This document shows positions 60,000-64,000 of a stretch of 64,000 nt of DNA, piece by piece. The DNA is from Bretschneidera sinensis. Lineage: Eukaryota > Streptophyta > Magnoliopsida > Brassicales > Akaniaceae. Where the stretch lies: NCBI GenBank assembly GCA_023935145.1, contig CM043698.1, forward strand, positions 70,117,501 through 70,181,500. The letters run 5' to 3'. A program made the position numbers and the translations under genes. How positions within the stretch are numbered: position 1 is the first letter of the stretch; each line of letters begins with the position of its first letter. Under the pieces are notes generated by a model. The model ran no database searches and was not told the origin of the DNA. It saw only the letters and a list, made by a program, of their open reading frames with translations.

Positions 60000-61906
60000 T
60001 GTAATACCCGTAATCGTAAAGTAAGGGTAAAGAAGTAATTTAATAAATATGACATGAAATTAAATTAATATTTTTACGCGAAGGATTTAGTATTAAATAA
60101 AATAATTCTTTTAAAAAAATTGGACGCATGGGGGCGTAGGTACAAAGAAAAAGAAAAAAAAATTGGACGTCCAGGTTCAGCAAAAAAGAGAAAAAAGAAA
60201 AAAATATATTATATTTTTTTTCTTTAAAAAAAAAACAACAAACGCGACCTTAGAAATTTAATATAAATATGACGTCAAGTGTTGACGATCAACAATCGGG
60301 GGAAATTTCTGAGAGGAATGGGAAAGGTAAGAAGGTGATCCACGGATAGCTTTAAGGGTTACGTGGTGAGTTGGATTTACTTTAAGTAATCTAAATAAAA
60401 TTTTTGAAATATTTAGTGGTAATATTAAAATAAATTATTAGTGGTGATAGATAAATATTTGGTTGATAGGTATAGTATAAATATTGGACACGTAGAAAAT
60501 TATTATGTGAAAAAAATTATTACTAGAATGATAAGTTGATTTAATAATGATGGTGATAAATAAATTCTTGACGAGTTTTGGTTGATGTTTTGATACGAAT
60601 TATGGGGATACGAAATTTAATGGATCTTGACAAGCTTTGATGGATGATTTGATGTGATTTGTGATGAAATTTAGTGGATATTGACAGCTTTGTTGGATGA
60701 TTTGATGTGATTTGGGATGAGAGGAATTTAGTGGGATTTTTTATAAATAATTTGAGAAAAATCAGGATAGCTAGTCTGAACACATGCTTGTTTTTATTTT
60801 ATTATTTATATGCATATTCATATCAGTTTTCATATATGTCTGAATGAAAATAAAAAAGTCGGGAAGACAGTCGGTCTAAATGAGAATAAAAATATTTGAA
60901 TTATTATTATTTTTATTATATTATTATTCAGATACATATTTCATATTATTGTTCATATGCATATGTATTAAATAAAAAAAAGAACCGAGAAAGGGTCGGT
61001 CTAATTGAAAAACTGTGACAGCCGGTGTAGGCTGGAATTAAAAGGGATACCATGACAGTCGGTATATGCTGGAAATGAATTCCGTGGCAATCGGGACAAG
61101 CTGTAAAGAAAAGAAGCGGGAGGGGGTCGGTCTAAGATAATAAAAACATGTCAACATGTGGGAAGACATTCCCATAATAATAATTTATGCATTGTATCTG
61201 TTCTAATGATTGCTTGCATCATTGAAATGTTGATGTGTGGTATATTATTATGAAATTGTTTATAGATGAATTGGTCTCACAAAGAGAGACAATTATGGTG
61301 AGAAAGAAACAAAGAATGATAAGAACCATCTAAATGGCGGACTTTATGATGTGAACCTCATTACGAGGTAATTATGAGGTAATTGATGGTTTTAAGGTGA
61401 ACCAATGAATAAGAAGAAGAGATTGATAGAGAATGAATTTTATGATGTGTAGTGATAGTAGAAAGTTATCATTAAGTTATGTGAAATATAAATGATTAAA
61501 TATAGAAAGGGTTATTATGCAAACTGAATACTTTTAATAAATTTAATTCATTGAGCTTGTGAAGCTCACCCCTCATTGCGCAATGATTTCAGGTAGCAGA
61601 CATGATAAATAATTTGGTGAGTTGAGGTTCAGAAAAAATCATTTTTGTAAGTTACGTACGTGTCAACATCCTCAGACTAAAGAGAAAAGAAAATAAAAAT
61701 TTATTTGTAAATATTCATGCATTTTACGTTGTATCTAATGTTTAAAATATCAGATTGATGTAACTCACCTGTTAAGGGTTGATGATTGGTGTAAAATTTT
61801 TTATTGGTGTTATTTATTTTTATTATTGCATATATGTGTCGTGTTGAGATTTTTAAAATGTGATAACACCATCTCGGGAGTGACCAACTCGGGATGGGTC
61901 ATTACA
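60000..61906. mobile_element. Solo LTR, 1907 bp, target duplication GTTAG
   Basis: Starts TGTAATACCCG and ends CGGGATGGGTCATTACA; inverted ends TGTAATACCC / GGGTCATTACA. Perfect 5-bp repeats GTTAG at 59995-59999 and 61907-61911. A TATA-like TATAAATATG at about 60262, a minisatellite near 60857-61130 and an LTR-like tail; no primer site or coding domain. Same family as 35640-37275. Ends and size fit a Ty3/gypsy-type LTR; lineage inferred only. Confidence 0.92.
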
Positions 61907-62104
61907 GTTAGTGTCTGTTTGTTTGGGGATTCGAGGCCAAGAATTTGCTTATGAGGATGAGCACTAAGGACTTTGTTGCATATATATGTGGCAAATTGGT
62001 GAAACTTAACCCACATGCGTATGAGGCATATACATGTTAGTTCACATATACTTGCTAGACCTTTGATTAGAGAGTTTTGCTAGAGCTTTGATTACAGAGT
62101 TTTA

Positions 62105-62740
62105 ACCAGTTCATATTTGGATAGATAATCCTAAGATAGAATGGAAAAACGAGAAGTACACTTTTTTTGTCGTAGCAATGATGGAATAACATTATTTTAG
62201 GGGGCTATATAATCACACCCCGACTAGGCACGTGATAGAAATAATTCAACAACAGATTGGAGCTAGGTTCAATGAGGAAATAGAATAGAATCAGTTGAAA
62301 TATCATTGGGTTCTTTTCAAAGAATAATTTAGATACTGGAAGAAGTTGTACTCTCTTTGGGATGTTGACAAGAAATGGAACATTATTTTGGAGGATCATT
62401 ATTGACCACACTTATTATAGGTTAGGGTTTCGTTAGTGTTTACTATTTTAATGTCAATAGACTATCTTATTAGATGCCTTTTAGTCGATTGAATTTTTGT
62501 TATAGTTGCATCCATGGAGTGTAAATGACTGTGGCATTAAAGAAGTGGGCATTCGACCATATTTGAGGTCCAGGTTGGACGTAGACATTGTACCTGATAT
62601 ATACTTGTTTGGTGAGCTCTCTATGGTTTCCAATCAGGCTCAAGGTATCCCTGCTGTAGATGTTCCCGATGTAAATAACATTGATGTCCAGCCACATGAC
62701 AACCCTGAGTTAGTTGAATGGGATGATAATGTTTAGTTAT
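62105..62740 (+). pseudogene. Myb/SANT-like protein remnant (Harbinger ORF1)
   Basis: At 62205-62405 one frame reads NHTPTRHVIEIIQQQIGARF, then NQLKYHWVLFKE, FRYWKKLYSLWDVDKKWN and ILEDHY, matching the end of the Myb_DNA-bind_3 domain (helix with QLKNRW..LKKEW..WKKL); stops occur within it. A further open stretch at 62506-62736 is acidic (VDVPDVNNIDV, ELVEWDDN). In relatives this protein helps the transposase bind element ends. Confidence 0.75.
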
Positions 62741-63019
62741 GAATGTTTAGAGTATATTTGGATATTTTATTTTTATGCGTGGATGTTTATGTATGGATAT
62801 TAGATTAAAATATTTGCTATAGGTAGGACAAGTAGGGTTGTTTCACCATAGTGGTACATAAAATTTCAACTTTAAGGGTGCTGATTTATTTTATTCATGA
62901 TTTTTCTAAACTATTGTAGAATGCCATTATCCAATGCCCAAATTCAAGAGGTGTGTATATTAGTAATTGCAATAATTTTTCATAACAAAAAGAAAAGAAA
63001 TACATACACCAAGAATGAC

Positions 63020-64000
63020 TCAGATGGTAAGAGTTAACTAATTTATGATGAAAGTGTTGGATGGACATCCAACTGAATGCCACAAACTATTTCGGATGTT
63101 GAAGACTGCGTTAACAAGTATTTCCCAGATAATGGTAGAGAAGGATTTTTTTTGTCACATTCAGGCTTATCATGGTGGAAAAGTAAATCATGACATTTTT
63201 TATGTGTGTGGGATAGAATGAGCGAAATCAAGCTTTAGGTCATCGATTTCAGCATTCGGGGGAGATAATTTTTAAGCACTTTAACAAAGTCATAGTTTCT
63301 TTTACACAGTTGTCAATCGAGATAGTTACGCCTTGGGTGCCTCTCACAGAAACTCCTGATCATATTAGATCATCAAGAGGTTTTGGCCATTCTTCAAAAT
63401 GAATGACCATTCAAATTTTAACTTAAATTGTATGTATTTTTCCGTATCATTTTTTTTATTAATTCTTACAACTATACGATTTCACATTTTCAACTAGGAT
63501 TGCATTGGGGCAATTGATGGTACCCATATATCTGCATGGGTTCCTACTGATAAACAAATCTTGTATTGTGGACGAAAAAATATTTGCACCCAAAACATCC
63601 TTGCGGCATACGATTTTGACATACACATCACTTAAATTAGAACTAGTTGGGAGGGGACTGCTTATGACTTTAGAGTTTTCGTTAACGCTATACGTAATGG
63701 AAAATGGAAAATTCAACTTTTCGATGCCTCCTGTAGGTATCAGTTGACACATTATACCTTTATAATGGCTATTATAGATTATGTGTCATTAACATGTTAA
63801 TTTTAATGTAGAAAAATATTTTCTTGTGGATGTGAGGTTTTTTTGTATGAAGGGTTTCCTCAAGCTTTTCAAGAAGATAAGATATCGTTTTCCCGAATTT
63901 AGGATGAACGGTCGGCTCCACGGTCAAGATGAATTATTCAATAATGCTCATTCATCTTTAAGGAATGTGATTGAAAGGGTGTTTGGGGTCCTAAAAGCTA
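63020..64000 (+). pseudogene. Harbinger transposase (DDE_Tnp_4), broken and partial
   Basis: Pieces in order: RFQHSGEIIFKHFNKVI (about 63245-63295), CIGAIDGTHISAWVP (63501 on, first catalytic D in IDG), GRKNICTQNILAAYDFDIH (second D), a stop, TSWEGTAYDFRVF, then a GT-AG intron candidate (63737-63811) before KYFLVDVRFF, and finally LHGQDELFNNAHSSLRNVIE, RVFGVLKA at the right edge (catalytic E region). Multiple stops and shifts. In the family it cuts and inserts the element at TTA/TAA sites. Confidence 0.9.

Larger units (their letters stand above)
61912..64000 (+). mobile_element. PIF/Harbinger transposon relic (runs off the window)
   Basis: Contains, on the plus strand, a Myb/SANT-like domain remnant and a DDE_Tnp_4 transposase remnant in the order used by plant PIF/Harbinger elements. 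Its left terminus was not identified; the solo LTR at 60000-61906 may lie inside or at the edge of it. The right end is beyond the window. Confidence 0.85.

Noticed and set aside
1..64000. CRISPR array, bacterial operon or phage system
   Set aside because: Tandem arrays here have no constant-repeat/unique-spacer structure, and all supported genes are plant-type with introns or transposon-derived.

Overview
The window looks like an AT-rich intergenic-heavy segment of a eudicot plant nuclear chromosome. Reasons: split plant genes with GT-AG introns (a DUF620 gene, a classical GPI-anchored arabinogalactan protein, a plastid/mitochondrial-type SWIB protein), plant-type retrotransposons with initiator-Met tRNA primer sites, a plant L1 LINE with DUF4283 and CCHC ORF1, and CACTA and PIF/Harbinger relics. 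No rRNA, tRNA gene, CRISPR array or bacterial operon was seen. Species cannot be named from sequence reading alone.

Layout. 1-6411: 5' part of a Ty1/copia element (SIRE-like) on the minus strand; its reverse transcriptase runs off the left edge, and its LTR lies at 4053-6411. It sits inside the TNP2 transposase of a CACTA (En/Spm) DNA transposon whose remains run from 6412 to a recognisable terminus at 10069. 10351-16524: a second, structurally complete copia element (Tork/Tnt1-like, minus strand) with two LTRs and a 5-bp target duplication ATTTT. 16694 to about 22400: an almost full-length L1-type LINE (minus strand), both ORFs kept in one frame but broken by six nonsense codons. About 22400-25440: AT-rich sequence without a gene.

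25793-28357: three-exon DUF620 gene (plus). About 28360-39500: mostly AT-rich intergenic sequence with SINE-like fragments, simple repeats and an old LTR (35640-37275). 39582-41086: two-exon lysine-containing arabinogalactan-protein gene (minus); the short second exon carries the GPI signal. 41200-51430: intergenic, with a long-TIR element (44260-45255), a SINE (about 45524-45716) and a clean solo LTR with duplication ATTTG (46718-49076). 51440-55423: two-exon SWIB gene (plus) split by a 3.56-kb intron. 56172-56328: a small MITE. 56854-59690: several unrelated-looking tandem arrays. 60000-61906: second clean solo LTR (duplication GTTAG), related to the one at 35640-37275. 61912-64000: decayed PIF/Harbinger element with Myb/SANT-like and DDE transposase remnants, running off the right edge.

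The three host genes show no obvious functional link to each other. The rest is a layered record of transposon insertion: CACTA, then copia inside it; LTR-LTR deletion leaving solo LTRs; and decay by nonsense mutations many of which fit cytosine deamination. I did not find a convincing new biological system. The most useful leads are the deamination-like decay of the LINE, the repeated TCGACT-core palindromes in the copia LTR, the duplicated 3' splice site in the arabinogalactan-protein gene, and the two exact solo-LTR scars.
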